This document shows, one piece after another, positions 16,594 through 24,492 of a stretch of 64,000 nt of DNA. Position 1 is the stretch's first letter. Every line of letters starts with the position of its first letter. The notes beneath the pieces are model-generated. The model was not told the DNA's origin and ran no database searches. It was given only the letters and a program-made list of their open reading frames with translations. The stretch is from QUBU01 sp014337915 (GTDB lineage Bacteria > Pseudomonadota > Gammaproteobacteria > Steroidobacterales > GCA-2729495), in assembly GCA_030263395.1 (NCBI GenBank), contig SZOW01000016.1:26766-90765 (forward strand), read 5' to 3'. The position numbers and the translations under genes were made by a program.

Positions 16594-17139
16594 CTACTCG
16601 GCGAGCAGCGCGCGCAGCTGCCGGTCCAGTTCCGCTTCTGCCACTGGCTTGCCATCCCGGTAGGCGGCGCGGAGCGCACCGCTGCGGTCGACCAGCATCA
16701 GCGTGGGCAGGCGGCCCACGTCGTAGAGACGGCCGGCTTCGCCCTCCGGGTCGAGCAGCACGGGAAAGGCGCCGGCGGCAATGCCGGTCGCCATGGAAGG
16801 CTCGTCGAAGCTGACGGCCATGACGTGCAGGCCCTGCGGCCCCAGCGTCTCCTGCAGCCGCCGCAGCTCGGCCAGGCTGTCGCGGCAGCCGCCGCACCAG
16901 CTCGCCACGAAGGCCAGCGCCACGACCTCGCTGCGATATTCCGACAGCCGCAGGTTCTGCCCGCCGCTGCTCTTCAGCGCGAAGTCCGGTGCCAGCGCCG
17001 GTGGCGGTTCGCTGCCCCGGGCTTCGCGGATGGCGTGGCCGACCAGCAGCACGCCGCATAGCGCCACCACCGCCAGCGCCAGCCGGCGGCTGCGCGCACG
17101 CGCCTGGAGGATCTCGGTGGAGCGGTCCTGCGGTGTCAT
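16594..17139 (-). CDS. membrane-anchored thioredoxin-like (TlpA/ResA type) protein, first gene of the riboswitch operon
   Basis: A 181-residue protein: TM anchor (LALAVVALCGVLLVGHAI, about 20-38) then a redoxin domain with active site VASWCGGCRDSL and cis-Pro motif VGRLPTLMLVD. CGGC differs from the common CGPC, suggesting a shifted redox potential. Acts in the periplasm on disulfides or peroxides. The start ATG at 17139 lies within 5 nt of a hairpin that covers its Shine-Dalgarno region, downstream of a c-di-GMP aptamer; the rest of the ten-gene operon follows with short gaps or overlaps. Confidence 0.85.
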   Translation of the reverse strand: MTPQDRSTEILQARARSRRLALAVVALCGVLLVGHAIREARGSEPPPALAPDFALKSSGGQNLRLSEYRSEVVALAFVASWCGGCRDSLAELRRLQETLGPQGLHVMAVSFDEPSMATGIAAGAFPVLLDPEGEAGRLYDVGRLPTLMLVDRSGALRAAYRDGKPVAEAELDRQLRALLAE

Positions 17140-17192
17140 CGGCGGCGTCCCGGGCTGGCCTGCGGGCCAACGCACCGGAGGATCGGGACGCC
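17140..17192 (-). promoter_or_regulatory. predicted riboswitch expression platform (ribosome-binding-site hairpin)
   Basis: On the minus strand GGCGTCCCG (17192-17184) is perfectly complementary to CGGGACGCC (17152-17144), which is the ribosome-binding region 5-13 nt before the ATG at 17139. Inside the loop a second stem TGGCC-CGCA-GGCCA forms. The anti-ribosome-binding strand GCGTCCC can alternatively pair with GGGACGC in the aptamer core (within 17288-17281). This is the expected layout of a translational on/off switch; direction of control is inferred. Confidence 0.6.
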
Positions 17193-17227
17193 ACGGCAAC
17201 GCGCGCCCCACGCGGCGGGCGGATCAC

Positions 17228-17312
17228 CGGCAACCCCGCTATCCGGCAACCCAGGCGGCGGGTCGCGGACCGGAGGCTTTGCGTCCCCGCCTCGCAGCGG
17301 GTTTGCCCTGAA
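17228..17312 (-). ncRNA. cyclic di-GMP-I (GEMM-I) riboswitch aptamer
   Basis: Read on the minus strand the segment has, in order, the GEMM-I conserved blocks: CAGGGCAAACC (17310-17300), a stem CCCGCT / GGCGGG closed by a GNRA tetraloop GCGA, then GGGACGCAAAGCCTCCGG (about 17287-17270), a variable arm, and TAGCGGGGTTGCCGG (17242-17228). The same blocks occur in the same order in the Vibrio cholerae Vc2 aptamer. It binds c-di-GMP and here precedes the thioredoxin-TPR-ExbBD-AgmX operon. A further hairpin with TCCTCC/GGAGGA arms (17319-17349) lies just upstream. Confidence 0.9.
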
Positions 17313-17384
17313 ACATCAGGAGGACGCGCGCCCGTGGCGGGCATCCTCCCGGCGGGAATGGTGGCAGGCGCCGGGCTCGATGCC

Positions 17385-17400
17385 TGTGATTGCAGTCACC
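17385..17400. promoter_or_regulatory. CRP/Vfr/Clp-like binding site
   Basis: TGTGA-N6-TCACC, nine of ten core positions of the CRP-family palindrome TGTGA-N6-TCACA. It lies about 75 bp upstream of the c-di-GMP aptamer in the 358-bp gap between the operon and the convergent end of apbE. The rest of 17401-17497 shows no gene. Functional assignment is by motif only. Confidence 0.45.
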
Positions 17401-17497
17401 GTTTGCCGGCGCGCCAGCGCCGGCCTGCCGTGGCGCGCGGAAATGCCGCAGGGCGCCGGCTGCATTACGTCAAATGATACGGACCGATGCCCGCCCG

Positions 17498-18493
17498 CTA
17501 GCGCTTGCCGCTGCCCGAGGCCAGGCCCTTCGAGTAGCGCACGCGGCGCTGGTCGTCGACGACCACCGCCTCGTAGCCGGGCACCGATGCCACGATGGCG
17601 AGGCCCTGCTCCGGCCCCTTGATGAACACGGTCTTGGTCAGGCCCTCGGTCATGACCGCATCGGGCCCGACGATGGTCACGCTGCGCACGCCGCTCGCCG
17701 ACTTGCCGGTGCGCGGGTCGATGATGTGGTGGATGCGCTTGCCGCCCTCGATGAAGTAGCGCTCGTAGTCGCCGGATGTCGAGATCGCCTCGTCGACCAG
17801 CGCCAGGCGCGTCACCAGCTTGCTGGCATCGTCCGGATCGCGGATGCCGACGATCCAGGGTGCACCGTGGTGGTCGCCGAGCAGCCGCGTGTCGCCACCC
17901 GCGGTGGCCAGCGCATGCTTCACGCCGGCCGCCCGCAGCTGCGCGATCACCCGCTCCACCGAATAGCCCTTGGCGATGCCGCCGAGGTTGATGCGCGTGC
18001 CTGGCATGGTGAAGCGGATGCTGTGGGCCGCCGGGTCGAGTACCACGTGGCGGTAGTTGATCTCCGGCAGGCGCGCGGCGATCTCGGCATCCGTCGGCCT
18101 GACGTGGCGGCGGTAGTCGTAGAGCTGGCCGACGCTGTCGAAGGTGATGTCGAAGGCGCCCTGCGAGAGCACGGACATCTCCAGCGAGCGCGCCACCAGC
18201 CCGTAGAGTTCCGCGCTCACCGGCACCGGGGCCTCTGCTGCACGGGCGTTGACCCGGGAAATCTCCGAGTCCGGCCGGAAGGTGCTCATCCCCGCCTCGA
18301 TGCGGTCGAACTCGGCCATGGCCGCGGCGATGAGCGCGCGCGCCTCCGGTTCGCTGTCGTGCCAGATCTCGACATCGATGCGCGTGCCCATCTTGTCCTG
18401 GCTGTCGGCATACCAGGCGGCATGCGCCGCGGCGCTGCAGCCGAGCGCCAGGATGGCGACGCAGGCCGGTAACGGCCGGTAAAGGCTCCTCAT
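17498..18493 (-). CDS. apbE: FAD:protein FMN transferase (ApbE)
   Basis: A 331-residue exported ApbE. It attaches FMN through a phosphoester to Thr/Ser of target proteins outside the cytoplasm, using FAD and Mg. Signal peptide about residues 1-25 (ILALGCSAAAHAAW). Family motifs: KMGTRIDVEIWH, MSTFRPDSEISRVN, GAFDITFDSVGQLYDYR, INLGGIAKGYSVERVI, ATAGGDTRLLG, AISTSGDYERYF, HHIIDPRTGKSA. Last gene of a series (barrel proteins, TlpA, DUF4266, DUF3570, ApbE), pointing to a flavinylated exported partner in the same locus. Confidence 0.93.
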   Translation of the reverse strand: MRSLYRPLPACVAILALGCSAAAHAAWYADSQDKMGTRIDVEIWHDSEPEARALIAAAMAEFDRIEAGMSTFRPDSEISRVNARAAEAPVPVSAELYGLVARSLEMSVLSQGAFDITFDSVGQLYDYRRHVRPTDAEIAARLPEINYRHVVLDPAAHSIRFTMPGTRINLGGIAKGYSVERVIAQLRAAGVKHALATAGGDTRLLGDHHGAPWIVGIRDPDDASKLVTRLALVDEAISTSGDYERYFIEGGKRIHHIIDPRTGKSASGVRSVTIVGPDAVMTEGLTKTVFIKGPEQGLAIVASVPGYEAVVVDDQRRVRYSKGLASGSGKR

Positions 18494-18545
18494 TGCGGGT
18501 ACACCAGCAGCCACGGGGGCCGCCAGCGTACCCCAGCGCGCGGGC

Positions 18546-19700
18546 TCAGAACCAGAGCGAGAAGAACAGCTGCAGCACGCCGGCGGAGAAGCTGTACAGC
18601 GGCTCGCTGCCGGGCGTGGCACCGCTGCCGCGGATGTCGCGGAAGTCGTCGTAGCTGTACATGAAATGGTCGTAGACGAGGTTCACCGACCCCTTGTCCA
18701 GCATGTCAGTGAAGCGGATCGGCACTTCGTAGCCGACCGCGAAACGCAGTGCATGGCTGTTGAAAGTGCTGAGCTCCTTGTCCCGCGCCAGGAAGTTCTG
18801 CGCGTCGGCATAAGGGAACAGGTCGCTGTAGAAGTCCGCGGCATTCTGCGTGTAGTAGCGATAGCCGACATCGAAGGTCCAGCGCCGCCAGGGATGGGTG
18901 TAACCCACGTCGAAGGTGGAGGCGCCGATGCCCCAGCTGTCGTCGTAGTAGCGGTAGCCGGCGTAGACCGCCGCCCGGTAGGGCAGGAAGTAGCGGGCCC
19001 GCAACGCCACGGCGTTGCTGTCGCGGGTGCGCGGGTAGACCTCGTCCTGGTAGCTGTAGCCGGTGGCGCTGCTGCCGTCGGCGTAACGCACCCGGCGGTA
19101 GGGATTGTTCAGGTAGCCCTCGTCCGCGACCGCTTCGTAATCGAGGCTGGCCAGCAGGTTGCGCGTCAGGATCTGCGAAAGGCCCAGGCGATAACGCCAG
19201 TGGTCGGCGGGCTGGTTGAAGGTCGAATCGCGCTTGCCGACATCGTCGGCACCGCGCCCGTAGCCCATGGACACCGTGGTCAGGCCGCCAAAGACTTCCT
19301 GGCTGAGGCCCAGGTTCCAGGTGGTGGCCTGGTAGTCGCTCTCATCGCTGCGCGTCCAGGCGGCACTCATGGTGGTGTCGCCACGCAGGTAATCCACGCC
19401 GAACGTGGTCTCCTTGCGCTCCTCGCTGTAGGGACTGGCCTGGGTGACGACGTCGATGGAGGCGCTGCTGACGGTATCGACGTAGTAGTTGGCGCTGAAG
19501 GAGAGATCCTGGCCGGCACTCTTGCGCACCAGGATGGAGGGGCCATCGATCTGCACGCCGCCACCGTCGTAGTAGTGGTAGAGGACGTCGGCACGGTCCT
19601 CGGGAAGCACGCCGGCGTGCAGGCCGAGACTGGCGAGGAGCAGGATGACGCCCAGGGCGGTGCGGGCCCGGGCTGGTTCCAACCGGAGGATCTGGTCCAT
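18546..19700 (-). CDS. DUF3570 outer-membrane beta-barrel protein
   Basis: A 384-residue protein with a signal segment (ALGVILLLASLGLHAG) and a series of amphipathic strands rich in Tyr, ending in Phe (VLQLFFSLWF), typical of an outer-membrane barrel. The segment RADVLYHYYDGGGVQIDGPS and YYVDTVSSASIDVVTQASPY match my recollection of DUF3570. It lies between DUF4266 and ApbE, a grouping repeatedly seen in proteobacteria; function unknown, perhaps the surface partner of a flavinylated or haem protein. Start ATG 19700 with AGGA upstream. Confidence 0.85.
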   Translation of the reverse strand: MDQILRLEPARARTALGVILLLASLGLHAGVLPEDRADVLYHYYDGGGVQIDGPSILVRKSAGQDLSFSANYYVDTVSSASIDVVTQASPYSEERKETTFGVDYLRGDTTMSAAWTRSDESDYQATTWNLGLSQEVFGGLTTVSMGYGRGADDVGKRDSTFNQPADHWRYRLGLSQILTRNLLASLDYEAVADEGYLNNPYRRVRYADGSSATGYSYQDEVYPRTRDSNAVALRARYFLPYRAAVYAGYRYYDDSWGIGASTFDVGYTHPWRRWTFDVGYRYYTQNAADFYSDLFPYADAQNFLARDKELSTFNSHALRFAVGYEVPIRFTDMLDKGSVNLVYDHFMYSYDDFRDIRGSGATPGSEPLYSFSAGVLQLFFSLWF

Positions 19701-19710
19701 GCGGCTCGTC

Positions 19711-19932
19711 CTAGTTGCAGCCGCAACCGCCACCACTGCTGCCGGTGGCGCCACGGGCGGCCTCGCGCGCCTCCAGCACGTGGTGCGTGTAGGCGGCGGA
19801 AACGGGGTTGCGCTCCCAGCTCATGATGGGATCGGCGAGGCGGTCACGCTCGTAGGGCTTGACCCAGGGCTGGATGCCACAGCCGGAGGCCGCCATGGCC
19901 AGCAACAGCAGCAGGGTGGCGCGCGCTTTCAT
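19711..19932 (-). CDS. DUF4266 lipoprotein
   Basis: A 73-residue lipoprotein: lipobox LAMAASGC, then the DUF4266 core QPWVKPYERDRLADPIMSWE and a Gly/Cys tail ending GGGCGCN. Its start overlaps the TlpA stop (ATGA) and its stop is 10 nt before the DUF3570 start. Members occur next to ApbE, TlpA and DUF3570 genes. The C-terminal CGC could bind metal or be the TlpA substrate; it holds no obvious ApbE flavinylation motif. Confidence 0.85.
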   Translation of the reverse strand: MKARATLLLLLAMAASGCGIQPWVKPYERDRLADPIMSWERNPVSAAYTHHVLEAREAARGATGSSGGGCGCN

Positions 19933-20444
19933 GACTTCTCCCGGATGAGGCTGCGCACCTGGTCCTGGTACTCGTTCTCGGTACCGGGCGTGTAGCCGTA
20001 GTGAATGAAGCGCACCTGGCCCTTGCGGTCGATGATGACCGTGCTCGGCATGGCGGTGACCTGGTAGAGCTTGCTGACGCGGTTATCGCGGTCGAAGAGC
20101 ACCGGGAAGCTGACCGGCGTGTCCCGGAGCCACTGGTCGGCGCCGCCGCTGTCTTCCTCGACGTTGACCGCCAGCAGCGTGAAGCCGAGGCCCTTGTAGC
20201 GCTGGTAGATCTGCTCGAGCAGCGGCATCTCCTTGCGGCAGGGACCGCACCAGGTGGCCCAGAAGTTCACCAGCACCACCTGGCCCCTGAGGCTGGAGAG
20301 CGAAACGTCGCCGCCGGAGCGTGCCGGCAGGCTGAATTCAGGCGCTGGCGCGCTGGCGGGCGCAGCCGGCGCCAGGCCCGGCAGCATCAGCAGCGTCACC
20401 GCCAGGGCGGCGAGCGCGGGTCTTGCGCGGTTCGGCAATTGCAT
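19929..20444 (-). CDS. TlpA/ResA-type periplasmic thioredoxin
   Basis: A 171-residue exported thioredoxin. Signal peptide (LAALAVTLLMLPGLAPAAPA), then FSLPARSGGDVSLSSLRGQ, active site NFWATWCGPCRKEMP and cis-Pro motif VTAMPSTVIIDRKG. Likely reduces disulfides in the periplasm, for example CXXCH haem motifs of the cytochromes of this locus or the Cys tail of DUF4266. Overlaps the DUF4266 gene by ATGA; about 15 nt downstream of a barrel gene. Confidence 0.92.
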   Translation of the reverse strand: MQLPNRARPALAALAVTLLMLPGLAPAAPASAPAPEFSLPARSGGDVSLSSLRGQVVLVNFWATWCGPCRKEMPLLEQIYQRYKGLGFTLLAVNVEEDSGGADQWLRDTPVSFPVLFDRDNRVSKLYQVTAMPSTVIIDRKGQVRFIHYGYTPGTENEYQDQVRSLIREKS

Positions 20445-20458
20445 ATCTGCCCTCCTCC

Positions 20459-21133
20459 TCAGAAGAACACCGTGGCACCGAGGGTGAACTCGATGTTGTG
20501 CGTGGACTTGTCCTCGCCGGTGATGTCGATGTCGAACATGTGGTCGCGGACGTCGAAATGCAGCGCCAGCCAGTCCAGTGCCAGCACCCGGTAGCCGGCG
20601 CCGTAGGTGAAGGTGAAGTAGTCGTCGCCGGCGAAGCGGGTGCTGCCGGCGCCGACCAGCAGGTAGAGCGCGCTGTTGAACGCATGGTTGCTGCCGATGA
20701 ACACCTCGCCGGGCAGCAGGTTGTAACCCAGCGAGAAGTCGTAGTAGCGGAACTCGCGCTCGTCGCTGGTGAGCAGCGGCGCGCTGCTGCCGGAGAGGAT
20801 CTCGTAGCTGGTCTTGCCGGCATCGCTCTGACCGAGCGTGGCCTCGGCGAACAGGCCTTCGGTGATGTGGTACGCGAGCCGCGCCCCGTACACGGTATTG
20901 CTGCCGAAGTCCTCGATGCTCAGGAAGCCGATGTAACCGCCGACCTCGAAGTCCTCGGTGTCGACTTTCGGCCGGCTGACGTCACGGCGCTCGACCTGCG
21001 GGTCGATCACCGGACGCGCCTGGTCGGCTTCCGCCTCGCGATCCAGCGATTTGCTGGCGCAGCCGGCAGCACCCGCCGCCGCCATGCCGAGCAGCGCGAG
21101 CCTCAGAAGAAAAACGCGAATCCTGCTTTCCAT
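20459..21133 (-). CDS. outer-membrane beta-barrel lipoprotein (OMP_myx_plus-like)
   Basis: A 224-residue protein with lipobox MAAAGAAGC, a charged linker and an eight-strand-like barrel ending in FF (NIEFTLGATVFF). Segments such as YIGFLSIEDFGSNTVYGARL and HFDVRDHMFDIDITGEDKST resemble the outer-membrane barrel family first noted in Myxococcus (TIGR04565 as I recall). It overlaps the next upstream barrel gene by 31 nt. Confidence 0.78.
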   Translation of the reverse strand: MESRIRVFLLRLALLGMAAAGAAGCASKSLDREAEADQARPVIDPQVERRDVSRPKVDTEDFEVGGYIGFLSIEDFGSNTVYGARLAYHITEGLFAEATLGQSDAGKTSYEILSGSSAPLLTSDEREFRYYDFSLGYNLLPGEVFIGSNHAFNSALYLLVGAGSTRFAGDDYFTFTYGAGYRVLALDWLALHFDVRDHMFDIDITGEDKSTHNIEFTLGATVFF

Positions 21134-21843
21134 TCTTCCACTTCCTCGTTGTCGTCCCGGCTCGTGAACACGATGTCGCCCGTGTACTCGGCGCGGAACA
21201 TGAAACGCCTGGTCAGGTAGGCACGCAGCCCCAGGCCTGCCTGGCCATACTGGTCGGTACGATCCTCGGTGCTCACCAGGCTGGCCCGCGGGCTGATGGT
21301 GAGCACGCCGGTGCCGAGCAGCAGGTACGGTGAAATCCGCCAGTCGGGGAATGGCGTATGCACCAGCCGCAGGCCGGCCATCCAGCCGTCGGAGTAGTCG
21401 CCGCTCAGCTGCGCGGCCAGCAGTTCCACCGAGAGGTTGGCGGACATGCGCCAGGCGCCGGTGAGCGAGATGGAACTCGCGCCATCGAAATCGCCGAGGC
21501 TGAGCGAGGTCTCCCAGCGGCGGCTGGCGAAGTCGTCCCAGCCCGGATCGCTGATGACCAGCGGTTCGCCGCTGGTCTGCAGGGTCTGCGCCAGCTGCGC
21601 ATCGCGCACCCAGCCGGTCACGCCGCGGTCGGTGCGCACCTCGAACCAGTCGGTGCGCCGCTTCAGCACCTCGATCTGCGCGCCACGATCAGCCACATGG
21701 AATACGGGATAGCCGCGCCCCGGCCCGGTGTGCATCTCGATGTAGGGCTCGGCCACCACCACCTTGAGGGTTTCGCGCTTTGCATAAGCGGGAGCCACCA
21801 GGACGAGCGCGGCGAGCAGGGCGATGAGGATCCTGGCTGGCAT
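21103..21843 (-). CDS. SH3-domain plus outer-membrane beta-barrel protein
   Basis: A 246-residue exported protein. Signal peptide (MPARILIALLAALVLVAPAYA), a bacterial SH3 domain (VVAEPYIEMHTGPGRGYPVF ... TDRGVTGWVRDAQL, about residues 28-85) and a barrel from about 105 to the terminal FAFFF. The barrel resembles that of the downstream lipoprotein, so the two may form a pair. SH3 domains of this type bind peptidoglycan or partner peptides. Its start lies 6 nt from the stop of the HzsA-like gene: one operon. Confidence 0.8.
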   Translation of the reverse strand: MPARILIALLAALVLVAPAYAKRETLKVVVAEPYIEMHTGPGRGYPVFHVADRGAQIEVLKRRTDWFEVRTDRGVTGWVRDAQLAQTLQTSGEPLVISDPGWDDFASRRWETSLSLGDFDGASSISLTGAWRMSANLSVELLAAQLSGDYSDGWMAGLRLVHTPFPDWRISPYLLLGTGVLTISPRASLVSTEDRTDQYGQAGLGLRAYLTRRFMFRAEYTGDIVFTSRDDNEEVEEWKAGFAFFF

Positions 21844-21849
21844 GCGACC

Positions 21850-24492
21850 TCAGTTCAGCGGAGCGTCGAAGGGGTTGTTGTAGTACTGGCCGCCGAGGTC
21901 CACCCACTCGGCCAGCAGCTTGAGTTCGGCGGCGCTGAGCCAGCCGGCATGGCTGCCACCGTTGAGGAAGCGGTTGAAGAAGCCCGGCGACTGCAGCGCG
22001 CCAGCCGTCGACATCACCGCGCTCACCGGCACCGGTGCGAAGATCGGGTCGCCGGTGTCCGGATCGACACCGACCTGCACCAGCACGTCCTGCAGCGCAC
22101 CGCCATTGAGCTCCTGCTCGTTGTCGCCGAAGAACAGTTCCACGTAGGACTTGAAGTACTCGGGCCGCAGGTCGGAGGCACCGGCCGAGAGATCGAGCTG
22201 CCCGGCAGGTACCTGGGCGGCACCGTTGCCATCCACCACGTTGTGGCAGCTGGTGCATGTGTGGTCGGCCACCACCATGCCGTTGCCGTCGAGTACCTGG
22301 CGGTTCACTGCCCACAATGGATGGATGTGCGCCTCGTAGTTGATGGTGATGCGGCACTGGGGCGTCCAGGCGGCCAGGCAACCTGCGGTGGTGGGTGCCG
22401 GCGTGGTGAGGTCCGCGTAGCTGGCGGTGAAGCTCGCATCCGGGGCACGGCCGGAGGCCACGGCGTCGGTCCATACGTCGTCGAAGCGCAGGTCCACGCC
22501 GGGCGTGATCGCCGCGCAGTCCGTCGCGCAGGAGATGCGCGCCCGGGCCTCGGCCATGGTCTCGCCGCTGTCGGCGAACAGCGCCGGATTTGCATGCGGG
22601 AACGGCTGGCCGTCGAGCGCGGCCCCCGCCCAGACGCTGTTGAACAGGCCATCGCGCCCATGCGACAGCTGCGCGGCGGGATCATGGCAGCCGTTGCAGC
22701 TGCGCACCTCCCCGGCGCGCAGCTGCAGCCAGTTCTGGTGGCGCGCGCTGATGCGCCGCCCCTGGGCATCGAGCACGCTGATGGCAACCGGCACGTTGGC
22801 GGGCACCTTCACCACCACCGAGCCGTCGGGCTCCACCATGGTGTAGCCGAGGATTTCGCGCATGCCCTGCCCGGCCGAGGCACCGAAGGCGGAGTTGTCG
22901 AAGTCAAGCACCGTGCGGTCGGGGATCGCCACCGCCTTTTCCAGGCGCAGGAACCGCGCCGGGCGCTGGTCGGCGGTGGTCAGCGAGGGATCTGCCGTGG
23001 TGGCGATGTCGCGCGAGGCCACGCCATCGATGTCATAGACACTGCGGATGCGGATCAGGCCCACGCCCTCGGCCAGCAGGCCGGGATCGAGTTCGCCGGT
23101 GTTCTCCTTGTCGAAGATCACCGGTGGCAGCGGCTGCGACTCCAGCGCCACGACGTCGGTGTACATGACGCCCTCCAGCGGCGCGACCACCGGCAGCTGG
23201 GTGCTGTCACGCGGGTCGTAGACCCAGATGCCGTAGATGGGCGGCGCCGCCTGCGCGCCGGGGACCGCCAGGCGCTCCGCGGTGCAGGGCATAGGCCGGC
23301 CGCCATCGAGCACGCGGCACTGGCTCCAGCTGACGAGCAGGCGGCCGGTCCCGTCGTGCAGCGGATAGGCGGCGGCGTAGGTGCCGCGCGGGGAAATGCT
23401 GCCATCGGTCAGCGCATCGTTCACCGTGGCGGCAACCTGCGCCGGCCCGGTGAGGATGCCGATGTCGGTGGCCAGCGGCTGGGTGTTGTCGACGTACTGC
23501 GCAGTGTCGATGACCACCAGGTTGCCGCCCTGGCTCAGGGCGCTGAAGGGCCGCAGGATCGTCAGCAGGCGGCCATCGGCCATTTCGCGTGGCTGCAGGA
23601 ACTGCACGGTGGCGCCACCGGTGCCGGTGGCATGGCTGTTGGCCCCGTAGAGGAGCTGCAGCCCGGTGCCGTCCGGGTTCATGCGATAGAGCGACATCTC
23701 GCCGACGCTGCCGGCGTTGTCCCAGCGGGTGAAAGCCACCTCGCCGCTGGAGAGCACGGTGGGGTCGAGGTCGTGGCTCTGGTTGAAGGAGACCTGGTGG
23801 ATGTTGCCACCGTCGGCATCCATGACGTGCAGCACGAAGGCCGGCTCGCGCCGGTCCTCGTCGAGGCCGGCGTACTGCAGCTTGCCCTCGTCGACCAGCA
23901 CCGCGCCGGTCTGGCGCTGGCGCGTGGAGGAGAACAGGATACGGCCGTCCGGCAGGTAGTGTGGGGCGACATCGTGGCCGGCCGCCGCGATCACGTCCGA
24001 GCTGATGACCCGGCGCAGCACGTCACGGACGCGGTCGTACTCCCAGATGCCCCACTTCGGCTGGTCCTCGTCGTCGGCGCCCGGGATGATGGGCCCGCAC
24101 ATGGCGAAGATCACCCGCTCGCCGTCCCAGGAGGGCTCGACGTCGCGGATGTCGTACTGGCCCTGCGTCATGGCGCCGGTGACGTTGCGGGCGGCCGCCG
24201 CTGGCGCGGCGCGCTCGCGTACCCAGAGCTCGGCACCGGGGTTGAAGCTGCGCAGGCGACGGGCATCGGCGGGCACCGGCTGGCCCTGGCCGTTCGCCGG
24301 CAGCGGCCGCGCCACGTAGGCGATGGCGATATCCGGCACGACCGGATCGGGCCCCTGCCCGCTGCCGACGCCGACGCCACCGCCGCCGCAGGCACCGAGC
24401 AGCGCGCCTGCTCCCAGTACGACAGCCGTCTTCAGAAAATCAATACGCACGCGTTCGTCCCGCACCCGGTACGCCATGGCACACACCCGCAT
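21850..24492 (-). CDS. HzsA-related dihaem c-type cytochrome lipoprotein
   Basis: An 880-residue exported protein. Lipobox VVLGAGALLGACGGG, a beta-propeller-like region with TolB-type blades (VEPSWDGERVIFAMCG, APHYLPDGRILFSSTRQRQ, DPTVLSSGEVAFTRWD), and two c-haem sites, CNGCH and CTSCH, in the C-terminal third. This is the architecture of the alpha subunit of hydrazine synthase and its many non-anammox homologues. Expected in the periplasm or on the outer membrane in electron transfer. First gene of the minus-strand arm; divergent from the cytochrome/LamG/DUF1501 arm across about 250 bp. Confidence 0.85.
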   Translation of the reverse strand: MRVCAMAYRVRDERVRIDFLKTAVVLGAGALLGACGGGGVGVGSGQGPDPVVPDIAIAYVARPLPANGQGQPVPADARRLRSFNPGAELWVRERAAPAAAARNVTGAMTQGQYDIRDVEPSWDGERVIFAMCGPIIPGADDEDQPKWGIWEYDRVRDVLRRVISSDVIAAAGHDVAPHYLPDGRILFSSTRQRQTGAVLVDEGKLQYAGLDEDRREPAFVLHVMDADGGNIHQVSFNQSHDLDPTVLSSGEVAFTRWDNAGSVGEMSLYRMNPDGTGLQLLYGANSHATGTGGATVQFLQPREMADGRLLTILRPFSALSQGGNLVVIDTAQYVDNTQPLATDIGILTGPAQVAATVNDALTDGSISPRGTYAAAYPLHDGTGRLLVSWSQCRVLDGGRPMPCTAERLAVPGAQAAPPIYGIWVYDPRDSTQLPVVAPLEGVMYTDVVALESQPLPPVIFDKENTGELDPGLLAEGVGLIRIRSVYDIDGVASRDIATTADPSLTTADQRPARFLRLEKAVAIPDRTVLDFDNSAFGASAGQGMREILGYTMVEPDGSVVVKVPANVPVAISVLDAQGRRISARHQNWLQLRAGEVRSCNGCHDPAAQLSHGRDGLFNSVWAGAALDGQPFPHANPALFADSGETMAEARARISCATDCAAITPGVDLRFDDVWTDAVASGRAPDASFTASYADLTTPAPTTAGCLAAWTPQCRITINYEAHIHPLWAVNRQVLDGNGMVVADHTCTSCHNVVDGNGAAQVPAGQLDLSAGASDLRPEYFKSYVELFFGDNEQELNGGALQDVLVQVGVDPDTGDPIFAPVPVSAVMSTAGALQSPGFFNRFLNGGSHAGWLSAAELKLLAEWVDLGGQYYNNPFDAPLN

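Noticed and set aside
21850..24492. Anammox-type hydrazine synthase
   Set aside because: Only the HzsA-like protein is present, without HzsB/HzsC or other anammox genes; HzsA-related proteins are common in ordinary bacteria.
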